A stretch of 64,000 nt of DNA, taken from contig JAEXUD010000005.1 in NCBI GenBank assembly GCA_023453025.1, forward strand, positions 1-64,000. The letters run 5' to 3'. How positions within the stretch are numbered: position 1 is the first letter of the stretch; every line of letters begins with the position of its first letter. This DNA comes from Bacillota bacterium (GTDB lineage Bacteria; Bacillota; Clostridia; Tissierellales; Sedimentibacteraceae). This document shows positions 1 to 8,345 of this stretch, piece by piece. The notes beneath the pieces are model-generated. The model saw nothing but the letters and a program-made list of their open reading frames with translations, was not told the DNA's origin and made no database searches. Both the position numbers and the translations under genes were made by a program.

Positions 1-159
1 CACCTTATATGTGAAACCGGGGATGTTTATAATTTGTCCTGCGAAAATTGATTTATTATTAATTTGTGGATTGACTGAAATTATTTGATTATATTCAATT
101 CCAAATTTTTGTGCAATACTGAAAAAAGTCTCGCATGGTTGAATAACATATTTAAACAT
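1..159 (-). CDS. LysM-domain protein, N-terminal part (cut by window edge)
   Basis: The visible 53 residues begin MFKYVIQPCETFFSIAQKFG and continue with an NPQI...I-F-AGQIINIP pattern, which is a LysM peptidoglycan-binding module starting almost at residue 1. The ATG at 159 is preceded by a strong AGGAGGA site (165-171). No signal peptide precedes the LysM, as in short clostridial LysM proteins such as spore-coat or SafA-like proteins. The C-terminal part lies outside the window, so the full function cannot be stated. The upstream stretch to 332 shows nothing else I can support. Confidence 0.75.
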   Translation of the reverse strand, partial: MFKYVIQPCETFFSIAQKFGIEYNQIISVNPQINNKSIFAGQIINIPGFTYKV

Positions 160-332
160 ATAAATCCTCCTGCACCCTAGATGATATATGTTATTCATCA
201 ATGAACATTTCTGTTCTCAATATCTATAGAAATTTGTTTACTATAAGATAATATGGTCGTTCCTAGCTGGAATCAGATATTTGCACATCTATCTATGATA
301 AAATATATTCTTTAAGCAGCAACAGTATTTTC

Positions 333-413
333 TTATAATTTGTAGGTAGGTACACCATTTCGTAAAAAAATAAAAGAAAGTATAGGAATTATTTTTGAAG
401 TTAATTCATTCAT
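333..413 (-). CDS. Possible small protein of 26 residues
   Basis: A 26-codon open frame starts with ATG at 413, nine bases after a good GGAGGT ribosome binding site (423-428). It encodes a short Lys-containing start, a hydrophobic stretch (IIPILSFIFL) and a tail ending PTYKL. It lies 38 bases downstream of the phosphotransbutyrylase stop on the same strand, so it could be the last cistron of that operon. No family is recognised. The strong ribosome site is the only real support; it may be chance in AT-rich DNA. Confidence 0.3.
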   Translation of the reverse strand: MNELTSKIIPILSFIFLRNGVPTYKL

Positions 414-450
414 AATACTTATACCTCCATTATCATTTGTACTATTATGA

Positions 451-1350
451 TTATATGCTTGAAATATAAATTGCCAATGCTATTGACAGCAGTCTGTTTT
501 CAAGAGATTCACTTCTGGAAGTTGAAATTATAGGAGCACTCGCTCCCATAATAGCAGCCGCAACTTTTTTATTTGCAAAGTAGACCAACGATTTTGATAA
601 GACATTCGCCACCTGAAGATTTGGTGCTATCAATATATCTGCATTACCTGCTACCCTGCTGTTTATTTTTTTACTTTTTGCAGCATTCATAGAGATAGCA
701 TTATCAAGCGCCAAAGGTCCATCTATTACGCAGCCCTTGATTTGTCCTCTATCTGCCATTTTGCATAAAACTGCTGCATCTATTGTGTCTTGCATAGTAG
801 GATTGACAAGTTCAACAGCTGATAATAATGCAACCCTCGGTGTATCATATCCAAGTTTTTTTGCTAAAATTACGGCGTTTTCTATTATATGCTTTTTATC
901 CATTAAATTTGGTTCTATTGATAATGCACAATCTGTCAATAATTGAACTCCATTGGAATCTACTTTATCAAAAACAGAAACTTGGCTGATTATGTTGCCT
1001 TTGTTTAACCCGTTTTCCTTGTCCAGAACTGCCTTAAATAAAATAGAAGTATGAAGAAATCCTTTCATTAATGCTTCCGCTTTTTTTTCTTTAACTAATT
1101 TAACTGCTGTTTCTGCTGCTGATTTATGATCTGACTGATGTATTATTTCCGAATCTATTTTGTATCCATTTTCTTCAATTATTTTACTTATCTTTTCTTT
1201 GTCTCCTATAAGAATAAAATCTGACAATCCATGTTTTAGAGAAGCATTAACAACCTCCAGGATATTCTCATCTTCAGCAGCTGCAATTGCAATCTTTTTT
1301 CTGTCATCATTTTTTACTGATCCTAACAAATCTTCTATACTGTTAAGCAT
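451..1350 (-). CDS. ptb: Phosphate butyryltransferase (phosphotransbutyrylase)
   Basis: Converts acyl-CoA plus phosphate to acyl phosphate in the cytoplasm, typically butyryl-CoA or branched-chain acyl-CoA. At 299 residues it has the normal length of the family. The KKIAIAAAEDENIL start, the LMKGFLHTS motif near residue 95 and the C-terminal GASAPIISTSR segment are characteristic of Ptb rather than of the longer Pta. The start ATG follows GGAGGGTAAT. It is the distal gene of a unit that runs oxoacid oxidoreductase, butyrate kinase, ptb, so its acyl-CoA probably comes from the adjacent ferredoxin-dependent oxidoreductase. Whether the acyl group is butyryl, isobutyryl, isovaleryl or something else cannot be read from the sequence. 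Confidence 0.92.
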   Translation of the reverse strand: MLNSIEDLLGSVKNDDRKKIAIAAAEDENILEVVNASLKHGLSDFILIGDKEKISKIIEENGYKIDSEIIHQSDHKSAAETAVKLVKEKKAEALMKGFLHTSILFKAVLDKENGLNKGNIISQVSVFDKVDSNGVQLLTDCALSIEPNLMDKKHIIENAVILAKKLGYDTPRVALLSAVELVNPTMQDTIDAAVLCKMADRGQIKGCVIDGPLALDNAISMNAAKSKKINSRVAGNADILIAPNLQVANVLSKSLVYFANKKVAAAIMGASAPIISTSRSESLENRLLSIALAIYISSI

Positions 1351-1386
1351 ATTACCCTCCTGTGAAATTTATCTATAGAATATTAG

Positions 1387-2463
1387 TTAAGCATAAACTG
1401 CTAATTCTTCTATGCCGTTTAAATATCTTAAAGCACTATCCCTTAATGTTTCCATTTCATTTTCTCCGGGAGACAAATATATAGGACCTAAAAAGCTGAC
1501 TCTTTCGGTTATAAAGTCAACCAATAAACTGGAATTTGCAAAACTGCCTGTTAAAATTATACCATCTATATTTCCTTTTAATACAGCTGCCATAGAGCTG
1601 ATTTCTTTAGAAATTTGATAAGCCATTGCTTCGTAAACCTCTAAGGCATATTTATCGCCATGATTTATTCTTTCTACTACTTCTAATCCGCTGCTTGTAC
1701 CAAGATAACTTATCAGTCCGCTTTGATTTCTAATGAGCCTTACAATTTCTTCCTCACCGCACTTGCCGGAAAAACACATCTCTACAAGATATCCTGTGGG
1801 AAGTGAACCCGCTCTTTCGGCTGAAAAAGGCCCTTCTCCGTGAAGAGCGTTATTAGCATCTATAACTTTGCCTCTTTCATGTGCCCCTATGGATATCCCT
1901 CCGCCAATATGAGCAACTATAAAATTAACTTCATCGTAGCTTTTCCCTAACCTTGCTGCTATTTTACGAGCTGTGGACTTCTGATTTAATGCGTGAAAGC
2001 TGCTTCTTCGCGGTATTTCTTTCAGTCCCGAATATCTTGCTAAATTGCAAAACTCATCTGTAGTCGGAGGATCTATCGCTATAACAGGCACATGAAACCT
2101 CTCTCCTATGTTGTAAGAAATCAGACAGCTTAAATTGCTTGGGTGTGAGCCATATTTTTCACTCATAATGTCATTTAGCATCTTTTCATTGAGGCCGTAT
2201 ATTCCGCTTGGTATAGGCTTTGTATTTCCGCCTCTGGTGGCAATAACATCAATTGAATTTAAGTTAATACCTTTTTCTGTTAATTTTTCTAAAATAGCAT
2301 TTTCTCGGTATTCTTTTTGATCTGATATTTTATCAAACTTCAATAGTTCATCAATCGGGTGTCTGATAGTTTCATTAAGTATTGATTCCTCATCTAAGTA
2401 AACAGCTATCTTTGATGATGTAGAACCCAGATTTACAGCAAGTATATAAAAAGACAAATACAT
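1387..2463 (-). CDS. buk: Butyrate kinase family acyl phosphate kinase
   Basis: Transfers phosphate from an acyl phosphate to ADP, the ATP-forming step after Ptb. The ASKHA-fold signatures are visible: the N-terminal phosphate-1 loop ILAVNLGSTSSK (classical members have NPGSTSTK, so Pro is Leu here), VAHIGGGISIGAHERGK in the middle and IILTGSFANS near the C-terminus. The ATG at 2463 is chosen because AAGGATGTG lies immediately upstream; an ATG 12 bases earlier has no ribosome site. It is 36 bases upstream of ptb and 23 bases downstream of the oxidoreductase beta subunit, so the three are cotranscribed. Substrate chain length is not determined. Confidence 0.92.
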   Translation of the reverse strand: MYLSFYILAVNLGSTSSKIAVYLDEESILNETIRHPIDELLKFDKISDQKEYRENAILEKLTEKGINLNSIDVIATRGGNTKPIPSGIYGLNEKMLNDIMSEKYGSHPSNLSCLISYNIGERFHVPVIAIDPPTTDEFCNLARYSGLKEIPRRSSFHALNQKSTARKIAARLGKSYDEVNFIVAHIGGGISIGAHERGKVIDANNALHGEGPFSAERAGSLPTGYLVEMCFSGKCGEEEIVRLIRNQSGLISYLGTSSGLEVVERINHGDKYALEVYEAMAYQISKEISSMAAVLKGNIDGIILTGSFANSSLLVDFITERVSFLGPIYLSPGENEMETLRDSALRYLNGIEELAVYA

Positions 2464-2486
2464 CACATCCTTCATTATGTTATAAT

Positions 2487-3344
2487 CTATAAGTAACTTA
2501 AATATTTAGTTTTTACTTCTTCCTGCATATGTTTTATTTCTTCTTCGGTAATTCCTTTAAATCTTCCCTGCATGAAAATGTATTCTTCTATTGGTTTTAT
2601 TTCTTTTAATTTTTTATTTAATATTCTTTTTCCGTTTTCATATTCGTATAAAACCCAGCAGCCTGTTTCAACTGCAGTCCTGGCAAGCTCTATAGTCTTT
2701 GAGGAGTCATAAACCCAGCCTGTAGGACAAGGTGCGTGAATATGTACAAAAGAAGGTCCATCTGTATTTTTTGCTTTTTCAATTTTCTTTCTTAGGTCAG
2801 TCAGATATGCAACAGAAGCTGTAGCAGCATACTTGATATTATGCATTGTCACTATTCCTAACAGATCCTTTCTGATAGCTGTCTTACCACCCGGTGTAGT
2901 TGTGGTTGAAGCTCCTGCAGGTGTTGAGCTGCTGGCCTGAATACCGGTATTCATGTATGCTTCATTATCATAGCAAACATATATTACTTTCTCTCCTCTT
3001 TCAATCATTCCGGAAAGTGATTGAAGGCCAATGTCCGCAGTTGCTCCGTCACCGGCAAACGCAAGAACATTAGTATGTGTATTTCCTTGGCTCATCAGGC
3101 CTCTTTTTATACCTGTTGCACATGCGGCAGTATTTTCCAGATTACCTTGTATGCCCGGAATTTTTATTGCAGTTTCGTGACCGAATCCCGAAAACATAGC
3201 AGAACATCCGGGAGGTATTGCAATTATGGTATCTTCTCCCATTACGTCCAATACATTTCTTATAATGATCTCCAGAGCACACCCGGCGCATGCGCTGACT
3301 CCATGAGTAACCAGTCCCTTTGATTGATGATAAATCTTATACAA
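2487..3344 (-). CDS. 2-oxoacid:ferredoxin oxidoreductase, beta (TPP) subunit
   Basis: Catalytic thiamine diphosphate subunit of a four-subunit oxidoreductase that converts a 2-oxo acid, CoA and oxidised ferredoxin to acyl-CoA, CO2 and reduced ferredoxin. At 285 residues it shows the ACAGCALE cysteine pair near residue 20 and a further Cys in IPPGCSA for the 4Fe-4S cluster, the TPP/Mg motif AGDGATADIG near residue 125, and the AYMNTGIQ...PAG...TTPGGK stretch typical of Por/Vor beta chains. It starts with TTG behind GGGAGGTGC and overlaps the alpha subunit stop by 8 bases. With buk and ptb next to it, a branched-chain or other non-pyruvate 2-oxo acid is plausible, but pyruvate is not excluded. 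Confidence 0.88.
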   Translation of the reverse strand: MYKIYHQSKGLVTHGVSACAGCALEIIIRNVLDVMGEDTIIAIPPGCSAMFSGFGHETAIKIPGIQGNLENTAACATGIKRGLMSQGNTHTNVLAFAGDGATADIGLQSLSGMIERGEKVIYVCYDNEAYMNTGIQASSSTPAGASTTTTPGGKTAIRKDLLGIVTMHNIKYAATASVAYLTDLRKKIEKAKNTDGPSFVHIHAPCPTGWVYDSSKTIELARTAVETGCWVLYEYENGKRILNKKLKEIKPIEEYIFMQGRFKGITEEEIKHMQEEVKTKYLSYL

Positions 3345-4542
3345 GCTTCAGCACCTCCCTTAAATTCATGGCATTACCCTTGACATCAATCCATGTAGAA
3401 TGTTTATCACTTTTACCTTCCTTGATTTCCAACAGCTCTTCAAATATTTTTTTTATAGTTGATTCGGATATATCTCTTCCTCCCAGCCCGCCTATGTATT
3501 GTCTTACATCTGTATCTGAATCTTTAAGCGCAGACCTTACCTCCAAGCATACCGCTCCGCCTTGAGAACCTAAGCTTACACTTCTGTCTAATACTCCGAC
3601 CACCTTTTTACCTTTTAAAGCTTCCTTAATCCGATTATAAGGGAATGGTCTGAAAACTACAATACGCATAAGTCCTACTTTAAAACCTTTGCTTCTCATT
3701 TGATTTATGGTGTATTTTGCAGTGCCTGACATTGAGCCCATTGTAATAAGTACCGCATCAGCGTCATCAATCAGGTATTCTTCTATAATTGAACTCTTTC
3801 TGCCGAATGTATTGTTAAAATCAGCCATAACCTCATTAATAACATCAAATGAATTTTCTATTGCCATGGCGTGCTGATATTTCAATTCCGTGAAATCCTC
3901 CGGCGGTTGCAAATCATTGATGAACATTGGGTCCTCTGTCGTTAAATATGCATTTTTAGGCTTATATTCACCCAAAAACTTATCTATTTCAGATTGTTCG
4001 GGTATATTGACCTTTTGCATTGAGTGTGAAAGGAAAAAACCGTCAAGACATACCATTACAGGTAATAATACCTTTTCGTTCTCTGCAGTTTTATATGCCA
4101 TGATAGTCAAGTCGTAAACATCCTGAACATTATTTGCATAGAACTGCAGCCATCCGGTATCTCTTTCCGCCATAGCATCACTGTGATCACACCATAAACT
4201 CCAGGGGGAAACCAATGCTCTGTTTACTACAGGCATGACAATGGGAACTCTGCATCCGGAGGTTAACCCAAGTATTTCATGCATCAACGCAAGCCCGACT
4301 GATGATGTTGCGGTAGCTGCTCTTACTCCCGTAAGCTGCGCTGTTGTGGCAACTGACATTGCAGTATGCTCTGATTCCACCCTGACATACTCTGCATCGA
4401 GCTCTTTGTTAACAACCAGTTCAGACAGCTTTTCTGAAATTGAGCTTTGTGGAGTAATTGGGTACGCTGATATCACCTTTACTCTTGCCATCTTTATAGC
4501 TTCAACAGCTGCTCCGTTACCATCTAACATTTTAAACGCCAT
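3337..4542 (-). CDS. 2-oxoacid:ferredoxin oxidoreductase, alpha subunit
   Basis: A 401-residue alpha chain carrying the pyrimidine-binding domain (GNGAAVEAIKMA...AYPITPQSSISEKL) followed by the transketolase-C-like domain II (DAVLITMGSMSGTAK, VGLMRIVVFRPFP) and the C-terminal GGLGGRDIS. These are standard for PorA/VorA. It completes the active site with the beta subunit encoded next to it. The start codon overlaps the stop of the delta subunit (TAATG), which implies translational coupling. The conserved YPITPQS segment that contacts the 2-oxo acid is intact, but it does not tell pyruvate from branched-chain substrates. Confidence 0.9.
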   Translation of the reverse strand: MAFKMLDGNGAAVEAIKMARVKVISAYPITPQSSISEKLSELVVNKELDAEYVRVESEHTAMSVATTAQLTGVRAATATSSVGLALMHEILGLTSGCRVPIVMPVVNRALVSPWSLWCDHSDAMAERDTGWLQFYANNVQDVYDLTIMAYKTAENEKVLLPVMVCLDGFFLSHSMQKVNIPEQSEIDKFLGEYKPKNAYLTTEDPMFINDLQPPEDFTELKYQHAMAIENSFDVINEVMADFNNTFGRKSSIIEEYLIDDADAVLITMGSMSGTAKYTINQMRSKGFKVGLMRIVVFRPFPYNRIKEALKGKKVVGVLDRSVSLGSQGGAVCLEVRSALKDSDTDVRQYIGGLGGRDISESTIKKIFEELLEIKEGKSDKHSTWIDVKGNAMNLREVLKLV

Positions 4543-4847
4543 TATTTCACGCTCCTTTCGTTAACCATCGCAATGCAATGTTTAGGACATTCATTGACAC
4601 ATATACCGCAACCCTTACAGTAATAATAATCTATAAAAACGCATTCCTTTTTATTCTTTTCTATTGTTATTATGTTAGGCGGACAATACTTTTCACAGAT
4701 ACTGCACTTAATACAATTTTCAAAGTCGACAACAGGTCTTTCTATTCTCCAGCTCCCTGTATTGGAACTGGTATAATCGGTTGCAACAGGACCAAGTATA
4801 TTACAGCTCGTTAATTCTCTTGTACGCTTCACTTGCTGCTCTAGCAT
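4542..4847 (-). CDS. 2-oxoacid:ferredoxin oxidoreductase, delta (2x4Fe-4S) subunit
   Basis: A ferredoxin-like delta subunit of about 101 residues that carries electrons from the TPP site to free ferredoxin. Two CxxCxxCxxxCP motifs are visible: CIKCSICEKYCP and CKGCGICVNECP. The N-terminal region (ILGPVATDYTSSNTGSWRIERP) matches the usual leader of PorD/VorD. The ATG at 4847 is preferred because GGCAGGTG lies just upstream; an earlier TTG-type start would lengthen the overlap with the gamma subunit, which is already 47 bases. Tight overlaps with gamma and alpha show one complex. Confidence 0.88.
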   Translation of the reverse strand: MLEQQVKRTRELTSCNILGPVATDYTSSNTGSWRIERPVVDFENCIKCSICEKYCPPNIITIEKNKKECVFIDYYYCKGCGICVNECPKHCIAMVNERSVK

Positions 4848-5355
4848 TTTTTTCACCTGCCTTTTCTCCAAAAAAATCTATTAAAGCCTTTTCTATTGAA
4901 TCAATTGTAACAATCCCCGATACTGCCAAAGCACCAAGCATTGAACCGTTTGGAATGGGTTTTCCGATGCAGTCCAGGGCCACCTGAGTACCGTCTACAT
5001 AATAAATTTCTTTAAAATTATATTCATTTTTATATCTGTTAGTATAATTTTTATCTTCAGAATTAAGTATTAATATGGTATCCTTATGACTTCCTTTGCT
5101 TACATCTATATTTTTATCGATTAACGTTTCATCCATGACCATTACAATATCCGGTTCATAGACAAAAGAATTTAATAGTATGGGCTCTTCATCAATAACA
5201 ACATCTGTATATACCGGAGCTCCTCTTCTTTCATGCCCATATGCGGGAACTGTAGAAGCATATTTTCCTCCATAGAGTGATACTGCAGCGGATAAAATTT
5301 TTGCTCCTGTAACAACACCCTGACCTCCAAGTCCATAAAACTTTAATTTTATCAA
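4801..5355 (-). CDS. 2-oxoacid:ferredoxin oxidoreductase, gamma subunit
   Basis: A 184-residue gamma subunit of the Por/Vor/Kor class. The opening KLKFYGLGGQGVVTGAKIL is the standard motif of the family, followed by YGKYAS-type KYASTVPAYGHERRGAP, which binds CoA in characterised enzymes. The gene order gamma-delta-alpha-beta is the classic arrangement of four-subunit pyruvate and 2-oxoisovalerate oxidoreductases. It begins 28 bases after the metallo-hydrolase gene with no visible promoter, so the complex appears to be part of the transporter-containing transcription unit. Confidence 0.9.
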   Translation of the reverse strand: MIKLKFYGLGGQGVVTGAKILSAAVSLYGGKYASTVPAYGHERRGAPVYTDVVIDEEPILLNSFVYEPDIVMVMDETLIDKNIDVSKGSHKDTILILNSEDKNYTNRYKNEYNFKEIYYVDGTQVALDCIGKPIPNGSMLGALAVSGIVTIDSIEKALIDFFGEKAGEKNARAASEAYKRINEL

Positions 5356-5383
5356 AGTGAACCTCCTTAAAAATAAATTTATA

Positions 5384-6265
5384 TCATTTTATTTCTATTG
5401 TTTTACCGGAATTTAACATTGTGAAAGCATCGCTAAACATATTTGATATTTTGTATTGTGCTTTTAACCCGGTACAGTGTCCTGTAGCAATTAATTTCAA
5501 ATTTTCTGATTTAAACACTTCTAAAGTTTTATCTATTCTTGTATCTGCAGAATGAAGCAGGTGCAATCCGCCTGCCACACCATATACATTATTTATGCCT
5601 GTAATTTTTTTAGCATGATTAATAATGTTGATTATGCCGGAATGTCCGCAGCCTGTTATGATTAACAGTCCTTTATCCTTTATATTGACTATTATTGAAG
5701 TATCATCAATAATTTCATCATAAGTCAGCTTTCCGTCTTCCAAATTATACGAATTAATACCTATCTCTTCAAAGCTTGAGTTTTTTTCCACTTCACCTGT
5801 AGTAATGACACCTTCCATTAAAGTAACAGGTTCCTTTACTAAAACAAGTTGCCCTCCGTTTCTTATGATAACTTCCTCACTGTTGTTACTGGAAATGCCA
5901 ATATTTTTTAAATAAGGGCCTAAAACAAAATTTTGTCTGAATATTGCCGGGTGAGCAATGACAGGGATTTCTTTGTCTATTTCTTTGAGCACCCCTGATA
6001 TTCCTCCTGTATGATCAAAATGGCAATGCGACAATAGAATCATATTTATATCTTTTAAGTTGATATCCAGTAATTTCGCATTATATAACAAAGCCTCATG
6101 TGACTGACCTGTATCTAATAGTATTTTCTTACTAATTTTCCCTTTTGTAATGTCTAATAACAAAGATAACCCGTGATGCCCCAGGTATGGTGAATCAAAT
6201 CCGGAATTGTCATCTACTAAGACTGTTATCTTCACATTATCAACTGTTTCAGTTATTAATGACAT
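5384..6265 (-). CDS. Metallo-beta-lactamase-fold hydrolase
   Basis: A 293-residue cytoplasmic MBL-fold protein with the zinc motif HCHFDHTGG near residue 84, a GCGHSGIINI motif near residue 205 and a late GHCTG near residue 265. This domain order is that of the COG1237 group, named after a methanopterin-biosynthesis-related dihydropterin enzyme; in clostridia the physiological reaction is usually unknown. The ATG at 6265 follows AGAGGAG and lies 14 bases after tctA, so the two are cotranscribed. Its position between a carboxylate importer and an oxidoreductase suggests hydrolysis of a thioester, lactone or similar pathway intermediate; this is inference only. Confidence 0.75.
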   Translation of the reverse strand: MSLITETVDNVKITVLVDDNSGFDSPYLGHHGLSLLLDITKGKISKKILLDTGQSHEALLYNAKLLDINLKDINMILLSHCHFDHTGGISGVLKEIDKEIPVIAHPAIFRQNFVLGPYLKNIGISSNNSEEVIIRNGGQLVLVKEPVTLMEGVITTGEVEKNSSFEEIGINSYNLEDGKLTYDEIIDDTSIIVNIKDKGLLIITGCGHSGIINIINHAKKITGINNVYGVAGGLHLLHSADTRIDKTLEVFKSENLKLIATGHCTGLKAQYKISNMFSDAFTMLNSGKTIEIK

Positions 6266-6279
6266 CAATATCTACTCCT

Positions 6280-7758
6280 CTACTCATTAGATTGTGATTC
6301 TTTTTTCTCCGGGGTTCTCATGATCTTCATTTGCAGGTAAACAGATATAACCAATAAAACTGCTAATGCAAGACTAATTGGTCTTGTTGCAAAAGATGTA
6401 AGAAGTTCTGCCGGTCCCCCGGTGTTTATCAATGCCTGCCTGAAATTCGTTTCAATTAACGGACCTAAAATTATGGATAGAACAACAGGGCTTATCGGAA
6501 AATTCGCCTTTTCAAAAATAAAACCTATTACTCCAAATATAAGCATAGTTATAACATCGTTTAAATTGTTGGATATGGCAAAGGAGCCTACAACACATAG
6601 AATAGTTATACATGGGATTAAAAACCACTTAGGAAAGTTAATCGCCTTAAGTATCAGGTTGCTTCCAAATATACCCATAACATAGGACATTATCATACCC
6701 ACTGCTAAGAAGCCGGCTATTATATAGAAAAATTCTGACTGAGTCAGCATGAATGTCGGACCGGGAAGCAGACCGTGCATATAGAACGAGCCCAGTATTA
6801 TAGCCGTTACCGAATCTCCCGGAATACCAAGTGTAAGCATAGTTATTAATGCTCCGCCTATTGCAGAGTCATTGGCCACTTCAGGAGCAGCGACTCCTTC
6901 ATATGCCCCTTCTCCAAAAGGACTTGTAGGGTTCTTTGTTACTTGTTTAGCAACACCATATGCCACAAAACAGCCTACGTCTCCTCCTGTACCTGGCAAT
7001 ATGCCGATTAATGTTCCCAAAGGTGCACTCCATATGGCTGTCGGCATTATTTTTTTAATAAGGCTCATTCTTGGCATTAACCCTCTGATGTTATATGTGG
7101 TTCCGCCGGTGCTGAAAGTCTTGCTTTCACTAAGCTGTTTTATGACCTCTTTCATTCCGAACAGTCCTATCATGGCAGCAACAAAGTTAACACCGCCGCT
7201 TAAAAACTTCGTACCAAAAGTAAACCTGTAAATTCCTAAAACAGGATCCATCCCTATCATTCCTATAAATAAACCAAAGCAACAGCTTATTAATCCTTTT
7301 ATATTACTGCCCTTACTTAAAATTGCTATTAAAGTTAATCCCCATAAAGTAAGAAGAAAATACTCCTGTGAGCCAAATTTAAGTGCAAGATCCCCGATTA
7401 CCGGTCCTAGTATCAGCATGATAGCCAAACCAAAGATGCCTCCGAAAAAGCTTCCTGATAAAGCTATATTTAATGCATTGTCAGCTTCACCCTTCAGCTT
7501 TAGAGGATTTCCGTCAAAAGCTGTTGCTACTGCAGCACTGGTACCGGGTATATTGATTGCGATGGAGGTGATTGACCCTCCCATTACTCCACCTGTATAT
7601 GCACCAATTATAAATGCTAAAGCATCAGTCATCGGCCAACCATATGTCAACGATACAACTAAGACAGTTGTCATGGAAACTGTCAGTCCAGGTAAAGCCC
7701 CCATTATCAGTCCAACAATAACTCCTATAAAAACGTAACAAATTGTTAATATCGTCAT
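6280..7758 (-). CDS. tctA: Tripartite tricarboxylate transporter large permease, TctA family
   Basis: A 492-residue integral membrane protein with about 12 hydrophobic segments. The conserved family elements are present: GALPGLTVSMTTVLV near the start, the FIIGAYTGGVMGGSITSI motif and the second inverted-repeat copy GILPGTGGDVGCFVAYG, followed by LTLGIPGDSVTAIILG. It forms the transport channel of a TTT secondary carrier that takes its substrate from the TctC lipoprotein. The tctC-tctB-tctA order is the standard one. Related systems carry citrate, tartrate, aromatic acids and other carboxylates, so the fold alone does not give the substrate. Confidence 0.92.
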   Translation of the reverse strand: MTILTICYVFIGVIVGLIMGALPGLTVSMTTVLVVSLTYGWPMTDALAFIIGAYTGGVMGGSITSIAINIPGTSAAVATAFDGNPLKLKGEADNALNIALSGSFFGGIFGLAIMLILGPVIGDLALKFGSQEYFLLTLWGLTLIAILSKGSNIKGLISCCFGLFIGMIGMDPVLGIYRFTFGTKFLSGGVNFVAAMIGLFGMKEVIKQLSESKTFSTGGTTYNIRGLMPRMSLIKKIMPTAIWSAPLGTLIGILPGTGGDVGCFVAYGVAKQVTKNPTSPFGEGAYEGVAAPEVANDSAIGGALITMLTLGIPGDSVTAIILGSFYMHGLLPGPTFMLTQSEFFYIIAGFLAVGMIMSYVMGIFGSNLILKAINFPKWFLIPCITILCVVGSFAISNNLNDVITMLIFGVIGFIFEKANFPISPVVLSIILGPLIETNFRQALINTGGPAELLTSFATRPISLALAVLLVISVYLQMKIMRTPEKKESQSNE

Positions 7759-7775
7759 CTTTTAATCCCCCTTAA

Positions 7776-8258
7776 CTACGGCAGTTTAACGTGAAAAATT
7801 CCAGAAAAGACATATACTATTAAAGGTATTAAAATCCCGGATGAAATTATAGATTTTAATAATCTTACAATCATTTTCGTATTTGAATTGTTGAGTAAAA
7901 ACATTATTGTAGCTACTAATAAAAATGTTGCAATTTGAAAATGGAGAATAGGCAATAGCAATATATACATTGCTAAACCACCAACAAAAAGAACACTCGC
8001 TTTTAAATCCTTGTTTATTAATATTGTATCTTCATTTTTGTCTGCTTTTTTATACTTTACTGCATCAGTTATTAAACTGTAGATTAAACATATGATAAAA
8101 GCTATTGCAATTAAAAAACAATAAACTATCGGAGAAGTTACATCAAATAAATTTATATTTGGTTTTGACAGCAATCTGAACAAGTCAAAGAACATTAAAA
8201 AAGCCGCAACAACAAGGATTACATATGGTGCAAAAAATAAATCTATATTGCGTTTCAT
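7776..8258 (-). CDS. tctB: Tripartite tricarboxylate transporter small permease, TctB family
   Basis: A 160-residue membrane protein with four predicted hydrophobic helices (residues about 8-28, 38-62, 84-108 and 128-155) separated by a charged cytoplasmic loop rich in Lys and Asp. The size and four-helix layout are those of TctB. It lies 17 bases upstream of tctA and downstream of tctC, which makes the identification secure even though TctB sequences are poorly conserved. It assists TctA in transport. Confidence 0.85.
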   Translation of the reverse strand: MKRNIDLFFAPYVILVVAAFLMFFDLFRLLSKPNINLFDVTSPIVYCFLIAIAFIICLIYSLITDAVKYKKADKNEDTILINKDLKASVLFVGGLAMYILLLPILHFQIATFLLVATIMFLLNNSNTKMIVRLLKSIISSGILIPLIVYVFSGIFHVKLP

Positions 8259-8306
8259 ATCTTCACTCCCTCTATCTCTTAAATACCCAACGAGTAATGC
8301 ATTTAT

Positions 8307-8338
8307 AGGTTAGGTCCATAATTTTATAGACCTAACCT
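8307..8338 (-). other. Stem-loop between tctC and tctB
   Basis: Perfect 10-bp arms AGGTTAGGTC (8307-8316) and GACCTAACCT (8329-8338) enclose a 12-base AT loop. There is no T-run on either side, so it is not a full terminator. Position suggests an intercistronic mRNA hairpin that protects or partly limits read-through after the abundant binding-protein message. The function is inferred from position. Confidence 0.6.
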
Positions 8339-8345
8339 TGGTAGG

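Noticed and set aside
2487..5355. Assignment as pyruvate:ferredoxin oxidoreductase specifically
   Set aside because: Four-subunit Por and Vor share these motifs; the Buk-Ptb neighbours fit other 2-oxo acids at least as well, so the name was left general.
8307..8338. Calling the tctC-tctB hairpin a terminator
   Set aside because: No T-run follows the stem on either strand and the downstream genes need to be transcribed with tctC.
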